Of a stretch of 64,000 bases of DNA, positions 10,358-18,492 are shown in pieces. How positions within the stretch are numbered: the stretch's first letter is position 1; each line of letters starts with the position of its first letter. The DNA comes from Xenophilus arseniciresistens (lineage in GTDB: Bacteria; Pseudomonadota; Gammaproteobacteria; Burkholderiales; Burkholderiaceae_C). The stretch lies in contig NZ_JAQIPB010000001.1 of the NCBI RefSeq assembly GCF_028023875.1, positions 930,001-994,000 of the forward strand, in the 5' to 3' direction. The notes beneath the pieces were generated by a model that saw only the letters and a program-made list of their open reading frames with translations, ran no database searches and was not told the origin of the DNA. Position numbers and translations under genes: made by a program.

Positions 10358-11094
10358 GCCAGGGGCTGCACGTTAATGCCTTCAGCCGCCAGCCGTTCGC
10401 GAATGCGGCGCGCAAAGGCCAGCGCATGCGCGCCGTCGCCATGCAGGCACACGCTCTGGGCGTTGACGCTCACCACGCTGCCGTCGATGGCCGTGACGCG
10501 CCGCTCGCGCACCAGCGACAGGGTCTGGGCCAGCGAGGCGTCCTCGTCCTCGATCAGCGCCCCGGGCTGGCTGCGCGGCACCAGGCTGCCGTCGGGCATG
10601 TAGCCGCGGTCGGCGAACACCTCCTCCACCGGCGTGAGGCCGGCGCGCCGCGCGGCCTCGATCATGCCGCTGCCGGCCAGGCCAAAGAACTTGAGCGAAG
10701 GGTCGAACAGGCGCACGGCCTCGCACAGCGCCGCGGCCAGCTCGGGCTCCTTCACGGCCTGGTTGTAGAGCATGCCGTGCGGCTTCACATGGGCCAGGCG
10801 CCCGCCCTCGGCCTTCACAATCGCGGCCAGCGCACCCAGTTGGTAGAGCATGTTGGCCACCACCTCCTCGGGCGGCAGCTGCATGGCGCTGCGGCCGAAG
10901 TTCTCGCGGTCCGGAAAGCTCGGGTGCGCGCCGATGGCCACGCCATTGGCCAGTGCCCAGCGCACGCACTGGCGCATGGTGCTCGCATCGCCCGCATGCC
11001 AGCCGCAGGCGATGTTGGCCGAACTCACGAGTTGCAGCAGGGCTTCGTCATTGCCGGCACCTTCGCCGAGGTCGGCATTGAGGTCTATGTGCAT
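10354..11094 (-). CDS. pxpA: 5-oxoprolinase subunit A (LamB/YcsF family)
   Basis: PxpA works with PxpB and PxpC in ATP-dependent opening of 5-oxoproline to glutamate. The 246-residue protein starts [12 protein letters not shown], the family hallmark, followed by [12 protein letters not shown] and [14 protein letters not shown]. The length matches the family (about 245-255). Its stop codon overlaps the pcp start. Unlike pxpB-pxpC, which overlap, pxpA is separated from pxpC by 310 bp holding a palindromic element. Confidence 0.95.
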   Translation of the reverse strand: MHIDLNADLGEGAGNDEALLQLVSSANIACGWHAGDASTMRQCVRWALANGVAIGAHPSFPDRENFGRSAMQLPPEEVVANMLYQLGALAAIVKAEGGRLAHVKPHGMLYNQAVKEPELAAALCEAVRLFDPSLKFFGLAGSGMIEAARRAGLTPVEEVFADRGYMPDGSLVPRSQPGALIEDEDASLAQTLSLVRERRVTAIDGSVVSVNAQSVCLHGDGAHALAFARRIRERLAAEGINVQPLA

Positions 11095-11130
11095 GAGAAC
11101 AGGCTCCGAAACAGATTCGGGGCCAGTCTA

Positions 11131-11405
11131 GGGCCTGCTAGCGCTATTTCAGGGGATCGCGTTGTGCCGGGAAGGGGCTGGATGCAAGGCGCCCGCGCGC
11201 AGCAAGGCTTGCGCCTTGCAAGCGTGGGCAACGCCGCAGACGGCCCCTTCCAGGCGCAACCCGAAGGGAAGCTCATCGCAGCCCGCCCCTCGGCGTTGCG
11301 CTCCTTGTGCGTGCACATGCACGCACGGCGTCGCGCGCCTTGATGGGCGGGCTGGGATGAGCTTCGCGACCCCTGAAATAGCGCTAACAGGCCCTCGGGC
11401 CTGTT
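11131..11405. repeat. Large imperfect palindromic element between pxpC and pxpA
   Basis: The outer arms, about 30 bp at 11131-11161 and 11365-11394, are inverted copies differing by one substitution and one indel; their cores read TAGCGCTATTTCAGGGG and its complement. A second nested pair lies inside: GCTCATCGCAGCCCGCCC (11271-11288) against GGGCGGGCTGGGATGAGC (11345-11362), with one mismatch. A tight hairpin, AACAGGCC/GGCCTGTT (11386-11405), overlaps the pxpC stop codon. No ORF with protein similarity is visible. It fills the 310-bp gap 11095-11404 and looks like an intergenic repeat or MITE-like unit. Confidence 0.7.
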
Positions 11406-12466
11406 CAGGCTGCGTGCTGCGAAGGCACGGGCCAGCCGCGCATGGCCAGCGCGGCCTCGATCTGCGCCAGGTGCCGCTGCTGCGCCTGCCAGGCCGTCAG
11501 GGCCTGCGCGGCGTCCACGGCCTGCATCTGCAGCCGCCCGCCCAGCGGCGCCTGGGCCAGCTTCCACAGATCGGCCCGGATCACCACCGCGATGCGCGGG
11601 TAGCCGCCAGTGGTCTGCGCGTCGCCCATGAGGATGATGGGCTGGCCCGAAGGCGGCACCTGCACGGTCCCCGGGATCACGGCCGAAGACAGCATGTCGG
11701 CCTCCTCCACGCGCCTGAGCGCCGGTCCTTCGAGCCGGCTGCCCATGCGGTTGCTCTGCGGGGTGATGCGCCAGTGCGCGGCATGGAATTGCGCCTTCGC
11801 CGCGGCGTCGAACTGATGGGCCTCGGGCCCGGGCAGCACGCGCAGCACGGTGGGTGCATCGACCGCGGCCTGCTGCGGCACCTTCGCGCCGCCGTCCCAG
11901 CCCTGCGGCTCGCGCAGGCCGAAGGCCGCTTGCGCGCGCTGCGCCGCACTCAGCGCCGAAGGGCCCAGGCCCAGCCGGTCGCCCTTGCGCAGCGCCCGCC
12001 CCTGCAGGCCGCCGAAGCCGGCCTTGAGGTCGGTGCTGCGCGAGCCCAGCAGCAGCGGCACATCGATGCCGCCGGCCACGGCCAGCCAGCTTCGCACGCC
12101 CGGCTTGGCGCGTGCGCGGTTGGCGCCGCCCAGCACCAGGGTCTGGCCCGCGCGCACGGGCAGGCTCCACAAGGGCCGCACGGGCAGGCCGTCCAGTTGC
12201 GCATCGAAATCGTCGCCGGCCAGGGCCATGCGCGTGTCCTGCTCGAAGCGCAGCGCGCACGCGCCCAGGGTCAGCTCCAGGCCCGCGGCGCCAGCCGCAT
12301 TGCCCACCAGGCGGTTGGCCAGCGTGAGGGCCAGGCCGTCGAGCGCGCCGCCGGGGCACACGCCCAGTTGGCGATGGCCCTGGCGGCCCAGGTCCTGCAC
12401 CGAGGCCAGCAGGCCGGGCCTGAGCACCGTGAGCGCCGCAGCGGAGGAAGAAGATGCGCTGCTCAC
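11405..12466 (-). CDS. pxpC: 5-oxoprolinase subunit C (biotin-dependent carboxyltransferase family)
   Basis: This 353-residue partner of PxpA and PxpB (formerly KipA/YbgK family) contains the conserved start LTVLRPGLLASVQDLGRQGH followed by GVCPGGALD. Downstream motifs such as PQSNRMGSRLEGP and GTVQVPPSGQPIILMGDAQTTGGYPR are typical. Its start codon overlaps the pxpB stop. The family resembles allophanate hydrolase subunit 2, and here it is accompanied by both partners, so the 5-oxoprolinase assignment is firm. Confidence 0.94.
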   Translation of the reverse strand: MSSASSSSAAALTVLRPGLLASVQDLGRQGHRQLGVCPGGALDGLALTLANRLVGNAAGAAGLELTLGACALRFEQDTRMALAGDDFDAQLDGLPVRPLWSLPVRAGQTLVLGGANRARAKPGVRSWLAVAGGIDVPLLLGSRSTDLKAGFGGLQGRALRKGDRLGLGPSALSAAQRAQAAFGLREPQGWDGGAKVPQQAAVDAPTVLRVLPGPEAHQFDAAAKAQFHAAHWRITPQSNRMGSRLEGPALRRVEEADMLSSAVIPGTVQVPPSGQPIILMGDAQTTGGYPRIAVVIRADLWKLAQAPLGGRLQMQAVDAAQALTAWQAQQRHLAQIEAALAMRGWPVPSQHAA

Positions 12467-13146
12467 AGCGTGACGCTCTGCGCAATGAAGCGCACCCTGT
12501 CGCCCGCTCGCAGCAGCGTGGGCGGGTCCGCCAGCGGATCGAACAGCTGCAGCGGCGTGCGGCCGATGAGCTGCCAGCCGCCCGGCGACACCGATGGGTA
12601 GATGCCGGTCTGCGCGCCGCCGATGCCCACCGAGCGCGCAGGCACCGCCGTGCGCGGCTCGCTGCGCCGCGGCGTGGCCAGCTCGGGCGCCAGGCCGCCC
12701 ATGAAGGCAAAGCCTGGCAGAAAGCCCAGCAGGTAGACCACGTAGTCGCCGCCGCTGTGGCGCCGCACCACTTCGGCCGGCGACAGGCCGGTGTGCTGCG
12801 CCACGGCCTGCAGGTCCGGGCCGTGCTCGCCGCCGTAGTCCACGGGAATGTCGACCTGCCGGCTTTCACCGGCCGGCAGGGCCTGCAGCTCGGGCCACAG
12901 CGCCAGAACGCGCAGCTCCAGCTCGTCGGCGTCGATCTGCGCGGGGTCGAACAGCAGCGTCAGGTTGTTCATGCCCGGCAGCGCTTCGCTCACGCCGGGC
13001 CACTGCGCCGCTTCGTGCATCAGCGCCCACAGCCGCTGCTGCACGGCCAGCGTGGCCGGCGGCGGCAGTTCGCACAGCAGCGCCGCCTCGCCCAGGGCGT
13101 GCATGCGCGGTGTGACCGAGGTGCCCACGGGCCGGCCGGCGTTCAA
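12463..13146 (-). CDS. pxpB: 5-oxoprolinase subunit B
   Basis: PxpB (KipI/YbgJ family) is recognised from ALPGMNNLTLLFDP, GGDYVVYLLGFLPGFAFMGG and the C-terminal GGWQLIGRTPLQLFDP. The frame is open to TTG 13146 (227 residues), seven bases after the coaD stop codon. That start has no clear ribosome-binding site; GTG 13128 and ATG 13104 (MHALGEAALLCEL) are alternatives, and comparison with E. coli PxpB favours a start between the last two. It heads pxpBCA-pcp and probably shares the rsmD-coaD transcript. Confidence 0.92.
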   Translation of the reverse strand: MNAGRPVGTSVTPRMHALGEAALLCELPPPATLAVQQRLWALMHEAAQWPGVSEALPGMNNLTLLFDPAQIDADELELRVLALWPELQALPAGESRQVDIPVDYGGEHGPDLQAVAQHTGLSPAEVVRRHSGGDYVVYLLGFLPGFAFMGGLAPELATPRRSEPRTAVPARSVGIGGAQTGIYPSVSPGGWQLIGRTPLQLFDPLADPPTLLRAGDRVRFIAQSVTL

Positions 13147-13153
13147 AAAAGGC

Positions 13154-13657
13154 TCAGCTGCGTGCGAGACCGCTGACCTTGGCCGCCAGCTGCTTCTGCA
13201 CGTAGGGCGAGACGAACTTGTCCACTTCCCCGTTGAGGATGGCGATCTCGCGCACGAAGGTGCTGGAGATGAACTGGTACTTGTCGCTGGGCGTGAGGAA
13301 GACGGTTTCGACCTCGGGCATCAGCGAGCGGTTCATGCCCGCCAGCTGGAACTCGTAGTCGAAGTCGGTCACGGCGCGCAGCCCGCGCACCATGGCCTTG
13401 CCGCCGCGCGCCACCACGAAGTCGCGCAGCAGGCCCGAGAAGCTCTCGACCTGCACGCGGTTGCCATAGGGTTTGGCGACCTCGCGCGCCATGTCGATGC
13501 GCTCCTGCAGCGAGAACAGCGCCTTCTTGTGGTGGCCCGCCGCCACCGCCACGATCACATGAGAGAACAACTGGGTGGCGCGCCGGACCACGTCTTCGTG
13601 GCCGAGCGTCATGGGATCGAAGGTGCCGGGATAGACCGCGATCACATCGGCTGTCAT
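13154..13657 (-). CDS. coaD: Pantetheine-phosphate adenylyltransferase
   Basis: CoaD joins 4'-phosphopantetheine to AMP from ATP to give dephospho-CoA, the penultimate step of CoA synthesis. It has 167 residues, the usual length. The nucleotidyltransferase motif [14 protein letters not shown] holds the TxxH-type site, and [16 protein letters not shown] is the second signature. It lies 80 bp downstream of rsmD on the same strand and seven bases before pxpB. Confidence 0.97.
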   Translation of the reverse strand: MTADVIAVYPGTFDPMTLGHEDVVRRATQLFSHVIVAVAAGHHKKALFSLQERIDMAREVAKPYGNRVQVESFSGLLRDFVVARGGKAMVRGLRAVTDFDYEFQLAGMNRSLMPEVETVFLTPSDKYQFISSTFVREIAILNGEVDKFVSPYVQKQLAAKVSGLARS

Positions 13658-13737
13658 GGGAATCCTCCTCTGTGTGGCCGGGATGTCTCTGGGTGTCTGC
13701 CGGGCGCATTATGTACGCCATGCTGCGGCGCAAAAAG

Positions 13738-14376
13738 TCAGGCACCCGACAGCGGCGCCAGCAGATGCGCATGCACGGCGCCCGCGCGCAGGTGGCGCAG
13801 CAGCCCCAGGCCCAGCGGCGCGAGCTGTTCCTCGCCCCAGGCCTGGTCCGCTTCGAGATAGATCAGCCCATCGGGCCGCAGCGCGGGCAGCGCCGCCTTC
13901 AACGCCCGCGCATACAGCGCGCGCTGGTCGAAGGGCGGGTCCATGAACACCACATGCAGGCTGGCCGGCGCCACGCGCTCCAGCCGGGCCACGCCGTCGC
14001 CGCGATGCACCTGCACCGCCTGCGCATCAAGGCGCTCGCGCGTGGCGTTCAACTGGGCCACCAGCGACGGATCCTGCTCGCACAGCAGCACCGACGCCGC
14101 ACCGCGCGAGGCCGCCTCGAAGCCCAGCGCGCCGGTGCCCGCGAACAGGTCGGCGCAATGCCACTGCGGCAATTCGCCGCCGCTGGCGCCGGCCCGGCTG
14201 GCCAGCCAGTTGAACAGGGTCTCGCGCACGCGGTCGGGCGTGGGGCGCAGGCCCGGGCGGTCAGCCACGGGCAGGCGGCTGCGGCGCCACTGGCCGCCGA
14301 TGATGCGCACTTCCTGCGGCCGGCTGCGCGCAGCGGCCGGCGCTGCAGAAGAAACGGGGGATGGCTTGCGGGACAT
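13738..14376 (-). CDS. rsmD: 16S rRNA (guanine966-N2)-methyltransferase
   Basis: RsmD methylates G966 of 16S rRNA using S-adenosylmethionine. The protein has 212 residues, with RIIGGQWRRSRLPV near the N-terminus, the SAM-binding loop DLFAGTGALGFEA and the catalytic motif DPPF (in VVFMDPPFDQ). The first 20 residues are a Ser/Ala/Pro-rich extension. It probably forms a transcription unit with coaD, as in most Burkholderiales. Confidence 0.95.
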   Translation of the reverse strand: MSRKPSPVSSAAPAAARSRPQEVRIIGGQWRRSRLPVADRPGLRPTPDRVRETLFNWLASRAGASGGELPQWHCADLFAGTGALGFEAASRGAASVLLCEQDPSLVAQLNATRERLDAQAVQVHRGDGVARLERVAPASLHVVFMDPPFDQRALYARALKAALPALRPDGLIYLEADQAWGEEQLAPLGLGLLRHLRAGAVHAHLLAPLSGA

Positions 14377-14422
14377 GGGCCGAGCTTAAGTCACCCGCAC
14401 CCGCCCTCCACCCCCGCCAGCA

Positions 14423-15058
14423 TCAAGGCAGCGCCTGGCGCAGCAGGCCCATGCCCAGCGCCAGCATGCTCAGGCCCACCGCGCCATCGAGCCACTGCCA
14501 GGCCCGCGGGCGGGCAAACAGCGGCGCCAGCCAGCGCGCCCCGAAGCCCAGCGCCGTGAACCACAGCAGGCTGGCCACCCCGGCCCCGGCCACGAAGGCG
14601 GCGCGGGCCGCGCCCTCGTGCCGCGCGCCCACGCTGCCCACCAGCAGCAGCGTGTCCACATACACATGCGGGTTGAGCAGTGTGAAGGCCGCCGCCTGCA
14701 CCAGCACGGCCTGGCGCGACTGGCCCGCGCCGCTGCCGGGCGCCGCACCCACCAGAGCACCCGAAGGCGCGCAGGCCCGCCACAGCGCGCGCAGCCCGTA
14801 GCCCAGCAGGAAGGCCGCGCCCGCCAGGGCCAGTGCCTGCGCCCAGGCGGGCCGCTGCGCCAGCACCTGGCCCATGCCGGTCACGCCGGCGGCCACCAGC
14901 AGCGCGTCCATCGTGGTGCAGAACAGCACGATGGCCGGCACATGCTCGCGCCGCAGGCCCTGGCGCAGCACGAAGGCGTTCTGCGCGCCGATGGCCACCG
15001 TCAGGCCCAGGCTCAGCCACAGGCCCTGGTTGAAAGCGAAGTCGTCGAAGCTCGTCAT
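14423..15058 (-). CDS. argO: LysE/ArgO family amino-acid exporter
   Basis: This inner-membrane exporter of arginine and/or lysine has 211 residues and about six membrane helices. The signature LGLTVAIGAQNAFVLRQGLRREH lies at about residues 17-39. The ATG at 15058 fits the family N-terminus; a longer frame to 15094 would run into the regulatory dyad. It is divergent from an ArgP-type regulator, the arrangement known from lysG-lysE and argP-argO. Confidence 0.9.
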   Translation of the reverse strand: MTSFDDFAFNQGLWLSLGLTVAIGAQNAFVLRQGLRREHVPAIVLFCTTMDALLVAAGVTGMGQVLAQRPAWAQALALAGAAFLLGYGLRALWRACAPSGALVGAAPGSGAGQSRQAVLVQAAAFTLLNPHVYVDTLLLVGSVGARHEGAARAAFVAGAGVASLLWFTALGFGARWLAPLFARPRAWQWLDGAVGLSMLALGMGLLRQALP

Positions 15059-15092
15059 GCGGCCGATCTTGCGGCGCGCTGCACCTTCAGAC

Positions 15093-15122
15093 AAACTGAA
15101 CTTGCTTAAGCAGATTCAGTTT
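15093..15122. promoter_or_regulatory. 30-bp operator dyad for the ArgP-type regulator
   Basis: The arms AAACTGAA (15093-15100) and TTCAGTTT (15115-15122) are exact complements and enclose the inner palindrome TGCTTAAGCA. Of 30 positions only the 9/10 versus 21/22 pairs break symmetry. It is centred in the 79-bp space between argO and the lysR-type gene and is the obvious binding site for the regulator. Confidence 0.75.
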
Positions 15123-15137
15123 TACTTCATCGACACC

Positions 15138-16046
15138 ATGCTCGACTACGCCGCCCTTTCCGCCCTGGCCGCCGTGGTGCGCGAGGGCCGCTTCGAGCGC
15201 GCCGCGCGCGCGCTCCACGTCACGCCTTCGGCCGTCTCGCAGCGGGTGCGGCTGCTGGAGGAGCGCGCCGGCTGCGCGCTGGTGGTGCGGGGCCAGCCCT
15301 GCCGCCCCACCGAGGCCGGGCAGCAGCTGTGCCGGCATGTGGACCAGGTGCAGTTGCTCGAACACGAGCTGCGCGGCGCCCTGCCCGCGTTGCGCGATGC
15401 ACGCGCGCAAACACCCGCGCCGCGCCGCGTGACCTTGCCGCTGGCCGTCAACGCCGACAGCCTGGCGACCTGGTTCGCGCCCGCGGCCGCGCGCTTCGCG
15501 GCCGAGGCGCCGGTGCTGCTGGAAGTGGCCGTGGATGACCAGGACCACACGGCGCAGCGGCTGCGCAGCGGCGCCGTGCTGGCGGCCGTGACCGCCATGG
15601 CCACGCCCGCGACGGGCTGCGACAGCCGGCCGCTGGGCGCGATGCGCTACGTGGCCGCGGCCAGCCCGGCCTTCATGGCGCGCCACTTTGCAGACGGCGT
15701 GAACGCGCGCTCGCTGCTCCAGGCACCCTGCCTGATCTTCGATCGCAAGGACCAGCTGCAGGCGCGCTGGGTGCGGCGCCAGTGCCGGCGCGAGCTGGCC
15801 CTGCCGCGCCATGCCCTGCCCTCGCCGCAGGCCTTCGTCGAAGCCAGCCGCATCGGCATGGGCTGGGGCATGCATGTGCAGCAGATGGTGCAGCCGCTGC
15901 TGGACTCGGGCGAACTGGTGGAGCTGGTGCCTGGCACCACGCTGGACGTGCGCCTGCACTGGCAGCAGGCGCGCGCGGCCTGCTCGCTGCTGCAGGGCCT
16001 GACGCAGCAGGTAATGGCAGCGGCGCGAGAAGCGCTGATCCGCTGA
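15138..16046 (+). CDS. argP: LysR-family regulator, ArgP/LysG type
   Basis: This regulator (302 residues) starts LDYAALSALAAVVREGRFERAA and has a LysR winged-helix domain (about 1-60; VTPSAVSQRVRLLEERAGC is the recognition helix region), followed by a LysR substrate domain. In relatives it senses lysine/arginine and activates the divergent exporter. The ATG 15138 lies 15 bases after the operator dyad, so it probably also represses itself. Confidence 0.88.
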   Translation: MLDYAALSALAAVVREGRFERAARALHVTPSAVSQRVRLLEERAGCALVVRGQPCRPTEAGQQLCRHVDQVQLLEHELRGALPALRDARAQTPAPRRVTLPLAVNADSLATWFAPAAARFAAEAPVLLEVAVDDQDHTAQRLRSGAVLAAVTAMATPATGCDSRPLGAMRYVAAASPAFMARHFADGVNARSLLQAPCLIFDRKDQLQARWVRRQCRRELALPRHALPSPQAFVEASRIGMGWGMHVQQMVQPLLDSGELVELVPGTTLDVRLHWQQARAACSLLQGLTQQVMAAAREALIR

Positions 16047-16059
16047 AAAAGCCGTGCAG

Positions 16060-16084
16060 CAAAAAGGCCTGCGATGCAGGCCTT
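16060..16084 (-). terminator. Intrinsic terminator for the BON gene
   Basis: On the minus strand AAGGCCTGC (16084-16076) pairs with GCAGGCCTT (16072-16064), loop ATC, followed by a T-run (the A-run at 16061-16065 on the plus strand). It also lies after the argP-type gene and may act weakly for that strand. Confidence 0.75.
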
Positions 16085-16134
16085 GGCAAGCGGGCGGCGG
16101 CAGGCGGCCGAGCCGCCCGCCGCAGGCATCATCA

Positions 16135-16677
16135 TCAGGATGCCTTCACGTCCAGCTTGTTGCTCACGCTCTTGACGCCGTCCACGGCCTTGGCGATTTC
16201 CTCGGCGCGGGCCTTGGCGGTGGCCGATGGGGCCGTGCCGTTGAGGGTCACGGCGCCGTCCTTGGTATCCACGTTGATGGCCAGGGCGCTGATGTCGGGG
16301 TCACGCGCCAGCTGCGTCTTCACCCGGGCGGTGACCGAGGCATCGTCCATCGCCTGCCCCACGGCATTGCCGGCCGATTGCACGGCCGCCTTGGCGTCGG
16401 AGCCGGCCTCCTTGAGCGATTCGCCCGCGTTGGAAGCGGCGGTGCTGGCGCTGGAGGGGGTGGAGGACGAGGTCGAAGGCGTCGATTCGGCGGGCGTCAT
16501 GGGCGCGGGTGCCGGTGCCGGCGTGGTCGCCACGCTGGGCGCCGTGGGGGCCGGCGTGGGCGACACGGCGGCGCTGTCTTCGGTCTTCTGGCAGGCGCTC
16601 AGGCCCAGGGCCAGGGCGGCGGCCAGGGCCGACACGCGCAGGATGGACTTGTGCTGATGGATCAGGGTGTTCTTCAT
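16135..16677 (-). CDS. BON-domain lipoprotein (OsmY-like)
   Basis: This 180-residue protein has a lipoprotein signal peptide with lipobox LSAC (Cys29). A low-complexity Pro/Ala/Ser/Thr linker follows (about 30-85), then a helical stretch (about 85-110). A single BON domain occupies about 113-178, with VTARVKTQLARDPDIS and VTLNGTAPSATAKARAEEIA. BON proteins bind envelope phospholipids and respond to osmotic stress. It is 29 bp downstream of a CsbD-family gene, another stress-induced family. Confidence 0.9.
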   Translation of the reverse strand: MKNTLIHQHKSILRVSALAAALALGLSACQKTEDSAAVSPTPAPTAPSVATTPAPAPAPMTPAESTPSTSSSTPSSASTAASNAGESLKEAGSDAKAAVQSAGNAVGQAMDDASVTARVKTQLARDPDISALAINVDTKDGAVTLNGTAPSATAKARAEEIAKAVDGVKSVSNKLDVKAS

Positions 16678-16706
16678 GAGGGTGTTCTCCTTGAGGGGCC
16701 GAAGCC

Positions 16707-16904
16707 TCAGAGCTTGTCGATGGCGCGCTCGGCCACGTCCTTGAGCTTTTCCTTGCCGTCGCCGTAGTTCTTCTGGGCCTTGCCGCTGAGCTGGTCGGCC
16801 TGGCCTTCCGCGCGCAGGCGCTCATTGCCCACGGCCTTTCCGGCCACCGACTTGATCTTGCCCTTGGCTTCGTCCAGGCGGCCTTCGACTTGGTCCTTGT
16901 TCAT
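16707..16904 (-). CDS. CsbD family stress protein
   Basis: This 65-residue hydrophilic protein begins MNKDQVEGRLDEAKGKIKSVAGKAVGNE, the CsbD signature. The start ATG 16904 is preceded by AAGGAG. Members are induced by general and cell-wall stress; the molecular role is unknown. It precedes the BON lipoprotein gene and probably shares its transcript. The 217 bp upstream of it to 17121 hold no gene that I can see, and should contain its promoter. Confidence 0.9.
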   Translation of the reverse strand: MNKDQVEGRLDEAKGKIKSVAGKAVGNERLRAEGQADQLSGKAQKNYGDGKEKLKDVAERAIDKL

Positions 16905-17121
16905 TGCGTCACTCCTTGACACCGGCATGCCGGCAGTTGGTTGCTTGCGAGGGGCCGTTCCGGGCCGGAAGCGGGTTCCGACGGCGTGAAGAACAGCCCA
17001 CGACGCAACCTTAGGACGGGCGCAACAGGGCGGACGTCGCCTTGAGACCGGGTGCGGCCGTAGGACGGGGGCCGAGCCGGGTGGCGGCGCGCAGGCAGTC
17101 CACGCCGCGCCGCGGCGCGCG

Positions 17122-18492
17122 CTATTTCTGCGTCGGTGTCGGCGCCGGCGCGCCCACGATCACCGTGACCATGCGCTGCGGCTGCAGCACATCGGCAAAG
17201 GCGGCCTTCACATCGGCCACCGTCACGGCGTTCATGCGGGCCGTCCAGGTGTCCAGGTAGTCCAGCGGCAGGTCGTGCCAGGCGATGTTGGCCACGTTGC
17301 CCAGCAGCTTGGCGTTGCTGTCCAGCAGCAGCGGGAAGCCGCCGATCAGGTTGTCCTTGGCCGCCTTCAGCTCGGCCTCGGTGGGGCCCTCGGCCACGAA
17401 GCGGGCCAGCACCTGGCGCGCCACCTGCACGGCCTGCGCCGCCTGGTCGGGCCGGGTCTGGAAGCCGATGCGGAAGGCCCCCGCCTGCAGCCCGGGCGCG
17501 AAGCTGCTGTAGACGCTGTAGGCCAGGCCACGCTTTTCGCGCACTTCCTCGGTCAGGCGCGAGACGAAACCGCCGCCGCCCAGGATGTAGTTGCCGAGGT
17601 TGAGCGCGAAATGCCGCGCATCGCTGCGCGGGTAGCCGGGCTGGCCGATCCACACATGGGCCTGCGCCGAAGCGAAGGGAATGCGCTCTTCCCGCGCGCT
17701 CTTCAGCGCGGGCACCTCGGGCACGGCCGGCAGCGCCGGGCAGGCCTGCTGCGGCAGCCGCGCCAGCAGCCGCGTGGCGATCTGGTCGGCCTGCGCGCGC
17801 GTCACGGCGCCCACGATGCTGAGCTTGGCCCGGCAGGGCACGATGGTCTGCGCGTAGCGCGCGCGCATGGCCGCGGTGTCGATGGCGGCGAGCGTGGCTT
17901 CGGTGGCCTCGGCGCCATAGACATGGCCGCCATACACCAGCCGGCTGAACGCGCGGCTGGCCTGCGTGGCCGGCCGCGTCAGCGCCTCGCGCAGGCCGGC
18001 CGTCAGGCGCTGGCGCTCGCGGGTCCAGACCTCATCGGGGAAGGAGGGCTCGCCGATCTGGCGCGCGGCCAGGTCCACGGCGCGGTCCAGCAGCGCCGGA
18101 TCGGACAAGGTGCGCAGCGAGAAGCTCATGCGGTCGCTGCTGGCCCCCACGCCGAACTCGGCGCCCAGGTCGGCCCAGGCTTCACCGAGCTGGTTCTCGT
18201 CAAGTTCTGAGGCGCCATCACGCGCCAGCACGCCCTTCTCCACCATGCCCGCGGTCACGCCCGCCAGGCCCGTGAGCGCGGCGGGGTCGCGGCGGCTGCC
18301 GGCATCGAAATCGAGCTGCACATCGACGATGGGCAGTGCGTCGGTCGCCGCCAGATAGACCTTGGCGCCGCTGGGCAGCTGCCAGTGCTCGATGGGCACG
18401 GCGGCCAGCGCGGCGGCGCCCCAGGCCAGGGCGACGGCGCCCACCAGGGCGCGCAGGCCCTGCTTGATGTGCTTGGCTTGGCATGCCTTCAT
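17122..18492 (-). CDS. M16-family peptidase-like protein without zinc site
   Basis: This periplasmic M16B-family protein has 456 residues and a signal peptide (about 1-30, ending AALAA). Where active members carry HxxEH, this one reads LTGLAGVTAGMVEKG, so the zinc-binding His/Glu are missing. The C-terminal substrate-binding region with ILGGGGFVSRLTEEVREKRGLAYS is well conserved. Its ATG overlaps the stop codon of the active partner, which predicts a heterodimer of one catalytic and one non-catalytic subunit. Confidence 0.9.
   Translation of the reverse strand: MKACQAKHIKQGLRALVGAVALAWGAAALAAVPIEHWQLPSGAKVYLAATDALPIVDVQLDFDAGSRRDPAALTGLAGVTAGMVEKGVLARDGASELDENQLGEAWADLGAEFGVGASSDRMSFSLRTLSDPALLDRAVDLAARQIGEPSFPDEVWTRERQRLTAGLREALTRPATQASRAFSRLVYGGHVYGAEATEATLAAIDTAAMRARYAQTIVPCRAKLSIVGAVTRAQADQIATRLLARLPQQACPALPAVPEVPALKSAREERIPFASAQAHVWIGQPGYPRSDARHFALNLGNYILGGGGFVSRLTEEVREKRGLAYSVYSSFAPGLQAGAFRIGFQTRPDQAAQAVQVARQVLARFVAEGPTEAELKAAKDNLIGGFPLLLDSNAKLLGNVANIAWHDLPLDYLDTWTARMNAVTVADVKAAFADVLQPQRMVTVIVGAPAPTPTQK

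Noticed and set aside
11085-12869. Alternative long minus-strand frame over pxpC and the palindromic element
   Set aside because: The frame is out of phase with pxpC and pxpB and gives Arg/Ala-rich sequence without motifs.
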